Part shown: one piece after another, positions 8,349 through 16,421 of the stretch
How the letters are laid out: the number at the start of each line of letters is the position of its first letter
Position numbering within the stretch: position 1 is the first letter of the stretch
NCBI GenBank assembly: GCA_025462735.1
Contig: JAOAPC010000003.1
Coordinates: 1 to 64,000 of the forward strand
DNA: 64,000 bases
From: Acidobacteriaceae bacterium
GTDB taxonomy: Bacteria; Acidobacteriota; Terriglobia; Terriglobales; Acidobacteriaceae
Reading direction: 5' to 3'
Translations under genes and position numbers: made by a program
Notes under the pieces: model-generated
What the model saw: only the letters and a program-made list of their open reading frames with translations
Database searches by the model: none
Told to the model about the DNA's origin: nothing

Positions 8349-8942
8349 CTAGGTCTTTGCTCGCGCGGTGAGTTTCACTTTGCCGTCAGCGATGTCGACG
8401 GAGTACTCGACTTGCTCACAGCCGTACTGCTTGCGAATCTGCTGAGTTTTTTTCTGCACGAATGAATTGAAGCTTTCGAGCGAGCCGGAGACGTTTTCGC
8501 CCGCCTTCTTTTTCGCCTCGCTGAGTGCGACAAAAAGTTTTTCGACTTTGTCGCGTTCGGATTTGACGTCAGTCACCACGAAGGGCTCAGGGTGCGCGCG
8601 CACTCCATAAACTTTGTGCGGCGCCTCGTGCTCTTCGGGACGAACGCCCTGAACTGAAAGCAAGGCATCTTGCGGACGGCGGTAGCCTTCCTCGCGAATT
8701 CGCGCCTTTTTGCGCCACAAATCGCTGTAAACCGCATAGCGTTGGGCCATTTCGTTATAGCGAAAACGCTGGGAGAAATTCAGGCGGCCGCCGCCATCGG
8801 AAAATTTGCGCAGCAGAGCTAACACCTTCCACTCCAAGTCGGAAGGCGGCCTCTTCTGCGGGCTGTTGAAATAGATTTCGTACTCGATTTTCAGCCGCCG
8901 CAAGTGCGATTCGAGTAAAGTCAGTTCTTCATCAACAGTCAT
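8349..8942 (-). CDS. MXAN_5187 C-terminal-domain protein, function unknown
   Basis: About 197 aa from the ATG at 8942. The start MTVDEELTLLESHLRRLKIEY, then 'KVLALLRKFSD' and 'RFRYNEMAQRYAVYSDLWRKK', is the pattern of the MXAN_5187 family conserved in myxobacteria and Acidobacteria. It is largely helical and charged, with likely coiled-coil at 5-35 and 130-165, and no signal peptide or membrane segment. The open frame extends upstream to a TTG at 9044, giving a Pro-rich leader; I prefer the internal ATG because it matches how the family usually starts. The next gene upstream is an XRE regulator. Biochemical function unknown. Confidence 0.7.
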   Translation of the reverse strand: MTVDEELTLLESHLRRLKIEYEIYFNSPQKRPPSDLEWKVLALLRKFSDGGGRLNFSQRFRYNEMAQRYAVYSDLWRKKARIREEGYRRPQDALLSVQGVRPEEHEAPHKVYGVRAHPEPFVVTDVKSERDKVEKLFVALSEAKKKAGENVSGSLESFNSFVQKKTQQIRKQYGCEQVEYSVDIADGKVKLTARAKT

Positions 8943-9072
8943 GAGCTCTCTTGGGTCTCCGGCAGGCGCACTTTCCGGTGCTGGGACCGCAACCGTCAGT
9001 TTAGGGGAGATCGGTAACCGGGGCGAGGTACCCGCCGGACACAATAGTGATGGTACGAAGGTAAGCCGTCAG

Positions 9073-9414
9073 CTATTTCACGGCCATTTTCTTGACCATG
9101 GCAATCACCAGTTTGCGATCGCTGTCATTCAGATTGCCGGAGTAGCGGCGGATCTGGGTCAAAAAACGGAGCTCGTCATCGGAGAGTTGCGGCAGGGCTT
9201 TTGATCCGTTGCCGCTCCCCGGCTCGGCGAAGAAGTGCGAGAGCGGAAGCTCCATAGCGCCGGCAATTTTGGATAGCGTATCGAGAGAAGGTACGGTGTG
9301 GCCATTCTCAACCCGGGAGAGGTAGCAGCGGAGCAGCCCGGTCCGTTTTTCAATGTCACCTTGCGACATTCCCCTTTGCAGCCGGAAATTCCGGATTGTT
9401 ACCCCAATATTCAT
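9073..9414 (-). CDS. XRE-family transcriptional regulator
   Basis: 113 aa from ATG 9414. A classic Cro/C1 helix-turn-helix occupies residues 1-60: IRNFRLQRGMSQGDIEKRTG then LLRCYLSRVENGHTVPSLDTL. The tail (85-113, 'LRFLTQIRRYSGNLNDSDRKL') may be for oligomerisation. The frame stays open for 46 more codons upstream, with another ATG at 9432, but the upstream part has no domain character. DNA-binding cytoplasmic regulator; the target is not evident. Confidence 0.88.
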   Translation of the reverse strand: MNIGVTIRNFRLQRGMSQGDIEKRTGLLRCYLSRVENGHTVPSLDTLSKIAGAMELPLSHFFAEPGSGNGSKALPQLSDDELRFLTQIRRYSGNLNDSDRKLVIAMVKKMAVK

Positions 9415-9568
9415 CTGAAGGTCAGCGTGCATGGTAACCAGAGTAGTACACGTTGGCAAGCGAAAAGTTACAATATCGGCAGCAACTCGGTTGTGCTTAT
9501 TTCTCTGTCTCCTACGATCATCGCGCGAAAGCGATCCAACGGATTTACACAAGCGAAATTTTCACGAT

Positions 9569-10324
9569 CTATTTGTTTAGCGTGCTGGCGAAGAATCTCA
9601 CCGTCTTATTCCACGCGTCCTGAGCGTCTTTGGGCCGATAGCCATCCTTGTTGTTGGGATTTTCGAATGCATGTCCAGCGTCGGGATAAATTGAGAAGTC
9701 TGCCTTTTTCCCCAGCTTGGCCAGTTGATCCCAAAACTTCCTTAGATCGTCAGCCGGGATGCCACGGTCCTGAGCGCCGAAAATTCCTAGAATCGGAGCA
9801 TTGATCTTCTTGATCGCTGCCTGGTCTTTTGCGAGACTCGCATAGTCGAAGACCCCGTAATTGATGACATCTGCCGCAAGCTTCGGCTCTTCGAGGGCCA
9901 GACCCAGCGCGTATCCACCTCCCATGCACCAGCCGATTGCGCCGATCCGATCTTTCTTAACGTTGGGCCGTGACGCCAGAAAATTGAAAGCCGCCTCCAA
10001 ATCACGCTTAGCGCGGTCCGGCGGAACTCCTCCCATGAATTCGTGCGCTTCGTTCGGAGTTGTGGCAACTTTGCCGCGATACAGATCAATCGCTAGCGCC
10101 GCGTAACCCTGGGCGGCAAGCTTCGAGGCCTGCTCTTTCACCCAATCGTTCAATCCCCAGTACTCATGAATCACAATAATTCCAGGAAACGGCCCTTTCC
10201 CATTTGGCGTGTAGAGAATGCCATGAACCGTTTCATTCCCGCTCTTGTAAGTCACATCTTTCGAAGTGGCCAGCGCGGAAATTTCCAGCAGCAGGAGAAT
10301 GCAGCAAATAAAGACGGATTTCAT
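9569..10324 (-). CDS. Secreted dienelactone hydrolase-family protein
   Basis: 251 aa with an N-terminal signal peptide (~1-20), so periplasmic or exported. Alpha/beta hydrolase of the dienelactone hydrolase family: nucleophile Cys133 in IGWCMGGGYA, Asp186 in FGAQDRG, His218 in DAGHAF, forming the Cys-Asp-His triad. The family hydrolyses dienelactones and other small esters; the true substrate cannot be read from sequence. Start: ATG at 10324 with AAAGGA seven bases upstream, preferred over TTG 10339. It follows the GNAT gene by 11 bases, so the two are probably co-transcribed. Confidence 0.9.
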   Translation of the reverse strand: MKSVFICCILLLLEISALATSKDVTYKSGNETVHGILYTPNGKGPFPGIIVIHEYWGLNDWVKEQASKLAAQGYAALAIDLYRGKVATTPNEAHEFMGGVPPDRAKRDLEAAFNFLASRPNVKKDRIGAIGWCMGGGYALGLALEEPKLAADVINYGVFDYASLAKDQAAIKKINAPILGIFGAQDRGIPADDLRKFWDQLAKLGKKADFSIYPDAGHAFENPNNKDGYRPKDAQDAWNKTVRFFASTLNK

Positions 10325-10335
10325 ACGGGTTCCTT

Positions 10336-10857
10336 TCAAAGTTGTAGTTCCATATACAGCGCGCCTTCGATCGGGTTCTGGCGATAAGGCGAGATTTCGC
10401 GGAATCCTAGCCTTCGGTACATCGCCACCGCCGTCTTCATGACCGGCTCGACTGTATCAAGCCGCAATTTCTTATATCCGAGCTGGCGCGCTTCTGCGAT
10501 GATTTTCTCGGCGAGCTCAAGGCCCAGGCCTTTTCTGCGAAACTGCGGCCGCACGTATAGCCGCTTCATTTCGCAAACATCTGCGGACAGTTTGTGAAGC
10601 GCACAGCAGCCAGCCGCTTGGCCGTTGGTTGTGGCAAGCACGAGTCGGCCTTCTGGCGGAGCATAGTCGCCGGGAAGAGCTGCCAGTTCCTGATCGAAGC
10701 TCTGAAAGCACAGGCTGAAACCGAGAGACTGGGCGTATTCGAGGAAGAGTTCGCGTATGGCTGCTATTTGTTCTGGAGATTTTGCGCGCTGAAAGTCAAA
10801 AGGTTGAACCGCAGAAGTCACAGACGACTGTTTCGATTCTCGGTAGTTCGCCTTCAT
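10336..10857 (-). CDS. GNAT-family N-acetyltransferase
   Basis: 173 aa. GNAT fold: 'EMKRLYVRPQFRRKGLGLELAEKIIAEA' gives strand beta4 and the acetyl-CoA-binding R/Q-x-x-G-x-G/A loop (RRKGLG), followed by 'KKLRLDTVEPVMKTAVAMYRRLGFREI', the usual family end. Transfers an acetyl group to an unidentified amine in the cytoplasm. ATG start at 10857. The stop codon lies 11 bases before the dienelactone hydrolase start. Confidence 0.9.
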   Translation of the reverse strand: MKANYRESKQSSVTSAVQPFDFQRAKSPEQIAAIRELFLEYAQSLGFSLCFQSFDQELAALPGDYAPPEGRLVLATTNGQAAGCCALHKLSADVCEMKRLYVRPQFRRKGLGLELAEKIIAEARQLGYKKLRLDTVEPVMKTAVAMYRRLGFREISPYRQNPIEGALYMELQL

Positions 10858-10898
10858 TTGTTTATCCGACGCAAGCTTAAACCTTAACCTAATTCAAA

Positions 10899-11005
10899 AG
10901 CTTTTAACCGCAGAGGACGCCGAGATCGCCGAGGAAGACAAATCTATTTTGCAATACCAATGTCCATTTTATTTCTCGGCGTGCTCGGCGCTCGCGGCGG
11001 TAAAG
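10899..11005. repeat. Dispersed 'CCGCAGAGGACGCCGAG' inverted repeat
   Basis: TTTTAACCGCAGAGGACGCC with following GAGATCGCCGAGG and, about 35 bases on, the imperfect inverted partner CTCGGCGTGCTCGGCGCTCGCGGCGGTAAA. A clear relative is at 41483-41578; partial copies are at 8180 and 15298-15335. Confidence 0.65.
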
Positions 11006-11014
11006 ATCGAGAGC

Positions 11015-11785
11015 TTATCCCATTAACATTCCACCATTAACATTCAACACGTGCCCGGTGATGTATCCGGCTTCTTCGGACGCGAGAAAAGCTACACAGT
11101 TCGCCACATCTTCTGGCGAACCAATCCGGCCGAGGGGAATCATCTTGAGCGCATTTTGCTTCAATTCGTCGGACAATGCCGAGGTCATGGCAGTTTCAAT
11201 GAATCCCGGCGCCACCGCATTGCAGGTAATATTGCGCGACCCCAGTTCGCGCCCGACTGCCATAGTGAGCCCGATCAATCCGGCTTTGGACGCAGCGTAA
11301 TTGGCCTGTCCGGCTTGGCCCATCTGTCCAAAAATTGAAGTGATATTGATGATCCGGCCCCAGCGCTGCTTGAGCATGGAGCCGATCGCCTGCTGAGTAC
11401 ACAAATATGCGGAGGTCAGGTTGGTGGCAAGCACCGAATCCCAATCGGCGCGCTTCATTCGCATCACCAGCTGATCGCGGGTTATGCCGGCGTTGTTCAC
11501 CAGAATATCGATCTTGCCAAACTCGGCGAGGATAGATTTGAAGGCGGCCTTGACCGGTTCTTCGTCACCAATATCTGCGGTGACGACGTAAGCACGGGCG
11601 GGGACGCCCGTGCCTCCAGAATCAGAGATATGCTGCTCAATCTCCCGTGCCACTTCGTTTAGCCTTTGCTGATTGCGTGCGACCAGCGCCACGCTGGCCC
11701 CGTAATTAGCGAGCTTCAACGCGCACGCCCGCCCGATTCCTTGAGATGCGCCGGTCACAACGGCTACACGTCCGTTCAAATTCAT
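11015..11785 (-). CDS. fabG: 3-oxoacyl-[acyl-carrier-protein] reductase
   Basis: 256 aa. NADPH-dependent reductase of fatty-acid elongation. Short-chain dehydrogenase motifs: TGASQGIG (11-18) for the cofactor, NNAG (92-95 region), catalytic Ser-Tyr-Lys in 'INITSIFGQMGQAGQANYAASKAG', and the C-terminal 'YITGHVLNVNGGM'. A palindromic repeat (11592-11613) is inserted in frame and codes for residues ~57-65 (GGTGVPARA), in the loop between helix and strand where FabG usually has only a few residues. SDR paralogues with other substrates cannot be excluded, but the whole-length match is to FabG. Confidence 0.92.
   Translation of the reverse strand: MNLNGRVAVVTGASQGIGRACALKLANYGASVALVARNQQRLNEVAREIEQHISDSGGTGVPARAYVVTADIGDEEPVKAAFKSILAEFGKIDILVNNAGITRDQLVMRMKRADWDSVLATNLTSAYLCTQQAIGSMLKQRWGRIINITSIFGQMGQAGQANYAASKAGLIGLTMAVGRELGSRNITCNAVAPGFIETAMTSALSDELKQNALKMIPLGRIGSPEDVANCVAFLASEEAGYITGHVLNVNGGMLMG
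11592..11613. repeat. Palindromic insert inside fabG
   Basis: Hairpin GCACGGGCG / CGCCCGTGC with a 4-base loop, followed by CTCCAGAAT, lying in frame in fabG. Same family as the hairpins at 22830-22848 and 32652-32671. Confidence 0.7.
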
Positions 11786-11808
11786 CCTGAGTTCCTGCGA
11801 AGGCGGAA

Positions 11809-13023
11809 TTATAACTGGACTGCGACACGAACGTTTTCTGCCTCTGCGTGTGGGTGGCTGATCTCATTGCGGAACAGATAGCGCAAAATCGGCGGAGCCA
11901 GAATCGTGGTCACGACTGTCATCATAACTACTATGCCGTAAGTGGCCTGGCTAAGATAATGCGATTGGAGGCCGACGAGCGCCACGATTAGCGCCACTTC
12001 GCCGCGCGGCATCATGCCGATTCCAACTTGAAACACCATCGACCAGCCTTCTCGTATTAGCGGCAAGCCGCATCCGATAACCTTGGAAACAATCGCCAAT
12101 AACGAGATGACAATTGCCATGGTGAGGAGATTTCCGGTGAGCAGGTGAGGGTTGAAGCGGGAGCCAATGTCGAAAAAGAAGAAAGGCGCGAGAAATGCTG
12201 TAATTCCTCCAACACGGGGAATGAGGTTCCAACGGGGTGCGTAGTCGGCGAATATCAATCCAGCGAAGAAGGCTCCGACGATCGCGGCCATTCCGATCTT
12301 TGACGCCAGCCACGAAAGCAACAGACAGATGGCCAACGCAACTACCAGGGACGCGTTCTCAGTGGAGAGCTGTTCCACATGCGGCCGCAATTGTCGGACA
12401 AGAGGTGGGCCGAGAAACATCATGAACAACGCGAACGCAACCGCTTCGCCCGTCAGTACGCCTAAATGCACCCACTGCACGCCGCCGCGAGATGACGCGC
12501 CAGCCACCACAGCCAATACAACCATGCCCAGGACATCGTCGAATACTGCTGCAGCCAGGATAATTTTTGCGGTGCGCGACGCGAGAACTCTCATTTCTCC
12601 CAAAGCGCGCGCAGTTATGCCGATGCTGGTCGCAACCATGGCCGCAGCCACGAACACCGACTCCACCGTGGTCTCGTGACGCAACCTCATGTAGGTGAAG
12701 CCGACGATGAAAGGAACTATCACTCCCGCGATCGAGACCACCAGCGCTTTGCGGCTGACGCCGATAAGATCACGCGGACTGGTTTCGAGGCCCGCGCTAA
12801 ACAGAACAAAGATGGCGCCGACTTGTGCCACGGAGGACAGCGTAAGGGTCGAAGGGATCCAGCCCAGGGCGTAAGGGCCCAGAATAATTCCCGCGAGAAT
12901 CTCTCCCGGCACGCCCGGCAGACTGAGCCGTTCGAAGATTTCGGCCATCAGTTTTGTGGTGACGAAGATAACGAAGAGATAGAGCAGCAGTTGCTCAGTG
13001 CCGTTGGGAATAGCCGTGCCCAT
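11809..13023 (-). CDS. Cation:proton antiporter (CPA2/KefB type)
   Basis: About 404 aa with 11-13 hydrophobic segments across the whole length. 'GEILAGIILGPYALGWI', 'GAIFVLFSAGLET', 'VATSIGITARAL' and 'AAVFDDVLGMVVLAVV' are the hallmark segments of CPA2 sodium/potassium-proton antiporters; the DD pair holds the ion-binding Asp. Inner membrane. No TrkA-N regulatory domain follows, so it is the short Na+/H+ antiporter form. ATG 13023 is chosen; a TTG 13 codons upstream is open but has no ribosome site either. Confidence 0.9.
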   Translation of the reverse strand: MGTAIPNGTEQLLLYLFVIFVTTKLMAEIFERLSLPGVPGEILAGIILGPYALGWIPSTLTLSSVAQVGAIFVLFSAGLETSPRDLIGVSRKALVVSIAGVIVPFIVGFTYMRLRHETTVESVFVAAAMVATSIGITARALGEMRVLASRTAKIILAAAVFDDVLGMVVLAVVAGASSRGGVQWVHLGVLTGEAVAFALFMMFLGPPLVRQLRPHVEQLSTENASLVVALAICLLLSWLASKIGMAAIVGAFFAGLIFADYAPRWNLIPRVGGITAFLAPFFFFDIGSRFNPHLLTGNLLTMAIVISLLAIVSKVIGCGLPLIREGWSMVFQVGIGMMPRGEVALIVALVGLQSHYLSQATYGIVVMMTVVTTILAPPILRYLFRNEISHPHAEAENVRVAVQL

Positions 13024-13114
13024 GTCTAAAGGCAGGATATGGAAAGACAGAACTGCGCGCAATAAAACTCGTGAGCTGGATTTTGCGCCTTGAACAAAGA
13101 ATGAGAGCGGCCTG

Positions 13115-13834
13115 TCAAGCGCTTTTCAGCGGCCAGACAAGCACCTGCAGCCGTCTTGCGAAGTGCAGCAGCGGCTGGATTTCGGGCAGTTTGATCCCCG
13201 CCGCGATGCCCAAAGTATTTACAGAAAATTCACCTTCGGCGTCCTGCAAGGGCCATGGCTCATGGTGAATTTCCGCCCGGTAGACCGAATTGCGAACCAC
13301 TGTATAGAGGCAGTAACGCTCGGTGAGCCAGTGTTCGAGTGTGCCACGCCTTCTTATCTGGACAGGACCAGTTGGCCGATATCTTCCACTCAGTTCAGCG
13401 CCGGAGTTGCGAAGAGAGTGGTATTGGATCCATCCGTCGTGTTCGGAAACACTCATGCGGGCATGAAAGTAGGGCAAGTGATAAGTCATTCTCGCAGCCC
13501 ACGCGGCCAGGCGACTTCCAGCGTCAAGGCTGAAAAAGTACACGCCAGGCTTTCCAAGGTAGGTGACGCAGGTGCGAACGTTTAGCTCCGGGAAGGCTGA
13601 TAGCCCAGGCAAGGGTGGCATCCAGCGGGCACGAACACCACTCATATGGAACGGCGTAACCGCTACCCAGCACTGCGCGTCAAATGTGTCCAGAGGGAGA
13701 ACGGAAGGAACCAGCGGGCGCAGGATTTCGGGCGCTACCGGCCAGTGCGCAAACAGCAAATCGTTCCAAGTCTGCTCCATGATCCATTGCCCGGAAGTCA
13801 AGGGCCAGGGACGATGACTCGTGAATTTCAGCAC
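13115..13834 (-). CDS. DUF2071 (YqjF-like) protein
   Basis: 239 aa from a GTG start. 'RPWPLTSGQWIMEQTWNDLLFAHWPV' is the usual beginning of DUF2071 proteins, and 'LPGLSAFPELNVRTCVTYLGKPGVYFFSLDA' the conserved centre. No signal peptide. The family fold is acetoacetate-decarboxylase-like but no enzymatic activity is established. It stands alone, downstream of a ~300-base intergenic stretch. Confidence 0.85.
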   Translation of the reverse strand: MLKFTSHRPWPLTSGQWIMEQTWNDLLFAHWPVAPEILRPLVPSVLPLDTFDAQCWVAVTPFHMSGVRARWMPPLPGLSAFPELNVRTCVTYLGKPGVYFFSLDAGSRLAAWAARMTYHLPYFHARMSVSEHDGWIQYHSLRNSGAELSGRYRPTGPVQIRRRGTLEHWLTERYCLYTVVRNSVYRAEIHHEPWPLQDAEGEFSVNTLGIAAGIKLPEIQPLLHFARRLQVLVWPLKSA

Positions 13835-14185
13835 TGGATGCAGGACATTTCTCCGGTGGCCAAAATGGTAGCGCAGTCATCGGCGAAATGCTTGAGCGGA
13901 GATGCACGCAGCATTGTGGTGATCCTGGCCACGGTAGTGCTGACACATCCGCATCGTAGGATCTCTCTTTCGTCCGCCCAGGGCGAACGAATTCGGGATG
14001 ACATCGTTTCAGCTCTGTGCGGCCATTGTCAGCGGCAGCTTCGAAAATCTCTGCTGCTGTCAGGCGCCGGGTTTCAACAACAGCAGCAGCTGGCTGGCTT
14101 CGAGGCATGACGCTTTGATTCCGTTTATCCCTTGGGAGTTTATGCGGTCACCGGAGCCGATTTCCTTAGCAGCTACAATAAATTT
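13835..14185. other. Intergenic region with degenerate repeat
   Basis: No gene supported. 13960-14005 holds a degenerate hairpin-arm pair (GGATCTCTCTTTCGTCCGC and GCGAACGAATTCGGGATGACA) related to the 'GGGATGACA' repeats elsewhere. Nothing else recognised. Confidence 0.4.
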
Positions 14186-14932
14186 GTGAGCACCGCAGTG
14201 ACTCCCGCCGCTCCGAGGATCGACAAGCCGTGGCGAAAATTCACACTGAAACAGCGAATCCTGCTCTGGCTGATCGAGTGGGCGGGATTTCTCGCCATAC
14301 GCGTTCTTGGCCCGACGATCCGCTTCTCGGTTTCGTGGGAAGACGGATCGCCGAAAAGTCTCGCGGAAAGACCATTTGTATATTCTTTTTGGCACAACTG
14401 CATGATTCCTGCGATGTACTGGTGCCGCGACTTGCAAGTGCGAGTGATGAGCAGCGACAGCTTCGACGGGGAGTACACCGGCCGTATTATGCAGAAATTC
14501 GGCTTCGTCAAAGTACGCGGTTCAAGTTCCAAAGGTGCGGTTCGAGCTTTGCTGGGTTTGAAGCGGGAGATCGAGGAGGGCTGGACAGCGGCATTCACTA
14601 TCGACGGCCCTAAAGGTCCCCGTTACGTCGCCAAACCGGGGCCAGTGGTCTTGTCGCGCAGTACTGGAGCCCCGATGGTGGTGTTCCATATTGCGCTGGA
14701 TCGGGCGTGGGTTTTAAAAACCTGGGACGGCTGCATGATCCCAAAGCCATTTGGCCGCGCGCTAATGCGAGTGAGCCGGAAAATTCCTGTGCCGCCAGAC
14801 GGCAGCGATGAACAATATCTTCAAGAGCTACAATCTGCGCTCGACCGGGTCCGGGTTTTCGCGGAAGAAAACATTAGCAAGGCGGGTACGCCGGAGTTTC
14901 TCCGCGTAAACAGCAATCGCGACGAGCACTAA
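14186..14932 (+). CDS. Lysophospholipid/lipid A acyltransferase-like (DUF374)
   Basis: About 248 aa. DUF374 family, related to lipid A late acyltransferases: 'YSFWHNCMIPAMYW' gives the H-x4 acceptor motif and 'AFTIDGPKGPRY' the second conserved block; 'GSSSKGAVRALLGLKREIEEG' between them is also typical. Hydrophobic region near residues 20-45 suggests inner-membrane association. Likely transfers an acyl chain in outer-membrane lipid synthesis. Start uncertain: GTG 14186 or TTG 14132, neither with a clear ribosome site. Confidence 0.85.
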   Translation: MSTAVTPAAPRIDKPWRKFTLKQRILLWLIEWAGFLAIRVLGPTIRFSVSWEDGSPKSLAERPFVYSFWHNCMIPAMYWCRDLQVRVMSSDSFDGEYTGRIMQKFGFVKVRGSSSKGAVRALLGLKREIEEGWTAAFTIDGPKGPRYVAKPGPVVLSRSTGAPMVVFHIALDRAWVLKTWDGCMIPKPFGRALMRVSRKIPVPPDGSDEQYLQELQSALDRVRVFAEENISKAGTPEFLRVNSNRDEH

Positions 14933-14948
14933 AGTTTCACGAGGCATG

Positions 14949-14978
14949 TTGGTCAAATCGAGCCGTATCCGGTAAAAT
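14949..14978 (+). promoter_or_regulatory. Probable rpmB promoter
   Basis: TTGGTC, 18 bases, then TAAAAT, lying 40 bases before the rpmB start. GGAG is placed about 6 bases before the ATG. Confidence 0.5.
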
Positions 14979-15018
14979 CTAGTTTCAGCAATCAAGTTCT
15001 GATCTATTCGGAGTAGTC

Positions 15019-15207
15019 ATGGCACAAGTTTGCGAGATCTGCGGCAAAGGGCCGCAATTTGGAAATAACATCAGCCACGCCCACAACGTGACCAAGCGGC
15101 GCTGGAACGTCAATCTGCGCCCGGTCCACGCCAAAGTGAAGGGCGCGAGCAAGCGTATCCGCGTCTGCACCTCCTGCCTGCGCAGCGGCAAAGTCGTTAA
15201 GGCGTAA
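15019..15207 (+). CDS. rpmB: 50S ribosomal protein L28
   Basis: 62 aa. Full-length L28: [20 protein letters not shown] start with the zinc-ribbon-like CxxC (CEIC), '[15 protein letters not shown]' in the middle and a second CxxC in '[11 protein letters not shown]'. Cys-containing (C+) form. Component of the large ribosomal subunit. Single-gene unit with its own promoter. Confidence 0.97.
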   Translation: MAQVCEICGKGPQFGNNISHAHNVTKRRWNVNLRPVHAKVKGASKRIRVCTSCLRSGKVVKA

Positions 15208-15364
15208 ATCAGTTTTAGACATACATCACAAATGTGTTTTAGGGGACTTCCTGCGTGCTGCTGCGGGAAGGCGTAAAGCGTCAACCAAAACCTAAAAGCT
15301 TAACCACAGAGGGCACAGAGTTACACTGAGGAACCACTGAACTTGCCGACGTGTGCTGGTGCGC
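15208..15364. other. Intergenic, partial dispersed repeat
   Basis: 15298-15335 carries TTAACCACAGAGGGCACAGA, a solo copy of the CAGAGG-type repeat. No gene seen; no convincing terminator after rpmB. Confidence 0.4.
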
Positions 15365-15862
15365 TTACTGCGGGGGTTCCTGAACGCTCAGCAGCCGCAC
15401 GTCGAAGATCAACGTTGAGTTGGGTGGAATAGTGCCGTCGGGAGTGCCACCTTCGCCATAGCCCAGGTCCGCAGGAATGCGCAACTGGCGCTTGCCGCCA
15501 ACTTTCATTCCGGCGACGCCTTCGTCCCATCCTTTGATGACTTCGCCGTTGCCGAGCACGAAGGTAAACGGACGCCCCGCATCAACCGAGCTATCAAATT
15601 TCTTGCCGGTGGTGAGCCAACCGGTGTAGTGCACCCGTACACCGTCGCCTTCTTTCGCGACTTTGCCGGTGCCTTCCGTGATGTCCCAATACTGCAGGCC
15701 GGACTCGGTCTTAACGCCGTCTCCGGTGACTTTGGATGGGACCTTCGTATTTGGACGCACATTCGCGGTCTTCACCGGCTTCTTTGCGGGCGCGGTCTGC
15801 GCGACAAGTGTTGCCGCAAGCACCGCGAATGTCATGAGTATTAGCGTTAGGCCCTTCAACAT
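15365..15862 (-). CDS. FKBP-type peptidyl-prolyl isomerase, exported
   Basis: 165 aa. Signal peptide at ~1-22 (TLILMTFAVLAATLVAQT), then a linker and one FKBP domain from ~60: 'GVRVHYTGWLTTGKKFDSS', 'PFTFVLGNGEVIKGWDEGVAGMKVGGKRQLRIP', 'GYGEGGTPDGTIPPNSTLIFDVRLL'. Aromatic residues of the proline pocket are present. Catalyses cis-trans isomerisation of Xaa-Pro bonds in the periplasm. Nine bases separate it from ridA, so the two probably form an operon with ridA first. Confidence 0.94.
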   Translation of the reverse strand: MLKGLTLILMTFAVLAATLVAQTAPAKKPVKTANVRPNTKVPSKVTGDGVKTESGLQYWDITEGTGKVAKEGDGVRVHYTGWLTTGKKFDSSVDAGRPFTFVLGNGEVIKGWDEGVAGMKVGGKRQLRIPADLGYGEGGTPDGTIPPNSTLIFDVRLLSVQEPPQ

Positions 15863-15871
15863 TTCTCGCTC

Positions 15872-16279
15872 CTATTTGTAAAAATCGCCGCCTTCGTCGA
15901 CCGAGGTCAGCGCGATTACGTCTATCTCCACCAGCACGTCTTTTGGCAGCCGCGAAACTTCGACAGTAGACCTGGCCGGGGGCGCGGTCGCGAAGTGCTT
16001 CCCATAAACTTCGTTCATCGCGGCAAAATCATTCATGTTTTTCAGGAAGACTGTGGTGCGCACCACCTGGTCGAGCTTGCTCTCGGCGGACGTCAAAATC
16101 GCAGAGATGTTCTTCAGCACGCGCTCGGTTTGCGCGGCGACATCGCCCTCGATCACCTGTTGTGTGGCCGGATCAATCGCCACTTGCCCGGAAACAAACA
16201 CCAAGCCTCTGGCGCGGATCGCCTGAGAATACGGGCCGATGGCCTTAGGCGCGTTCGGAGTTGAAATGGTTGAGCGCAT
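15872..16279 (-). CDS. RidA-family enamine/imine deaminase
   Basis: 135 aa. YjgF/YER057c/UK114 family: 'APKAIGPYSQAIRARGLVFVSGQVAIDP', 'QTERVLKNISAIL', 'VVRTTVFLKNMNDFAAMNEVYG', 'PPARSTVEVSRLPKDVLVEIDVIA'. The conserved substrate-binding Arg (PARSTVEV) is present. RidA hydrolyses reactive 2-aminoacrylate-type enamines released by PLP enzymes in the cytoplasm. ATG start; upstream of the FKBP gene. Confidence 0.93.
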   Translation of the reverse strand: MRSTISTPNAPKAIGPYSQAIRARGLVFVSGQVAIDPATQQVIEGDVAAQTERVLKNISAILTSAESKLDQVVRTTVFLKNMNDFAAMNEVYGKHFATAPPARSTVEVSRLPKDVLVEIDVIALTSVDEGGDFYK

Positions 16280-16301
16280 GGTTCCTTTTCTTGTGTGAGT
16301 G

Positions 16302-16383
16302 CCGTCCCTTCGGGACTCCCGTTTACTCCAACTTTACCCAGCGCTCACGCGCTGGGCTAACTATATTCCGTCCCTGTGGGACT
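16302..16383 (+). repeat. Three-hairpin dispersed repeat, copy 1
   Basis: Three successive hairpins: CCGTCCCTTCGGGACTC, CCCAGCGCTCACGCGCTGGG, and CCGTCCCTGTGGGACT after an AT-rich CTATATT. Other copies at 18782-18867 and 45563-45648 keep the stems with different bases. Confidence 0.75.
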
Positions 16384-16421
16384 GATTTTGCTTTCGATGA
16401 CGCACAGCCAACAACGGGTTT

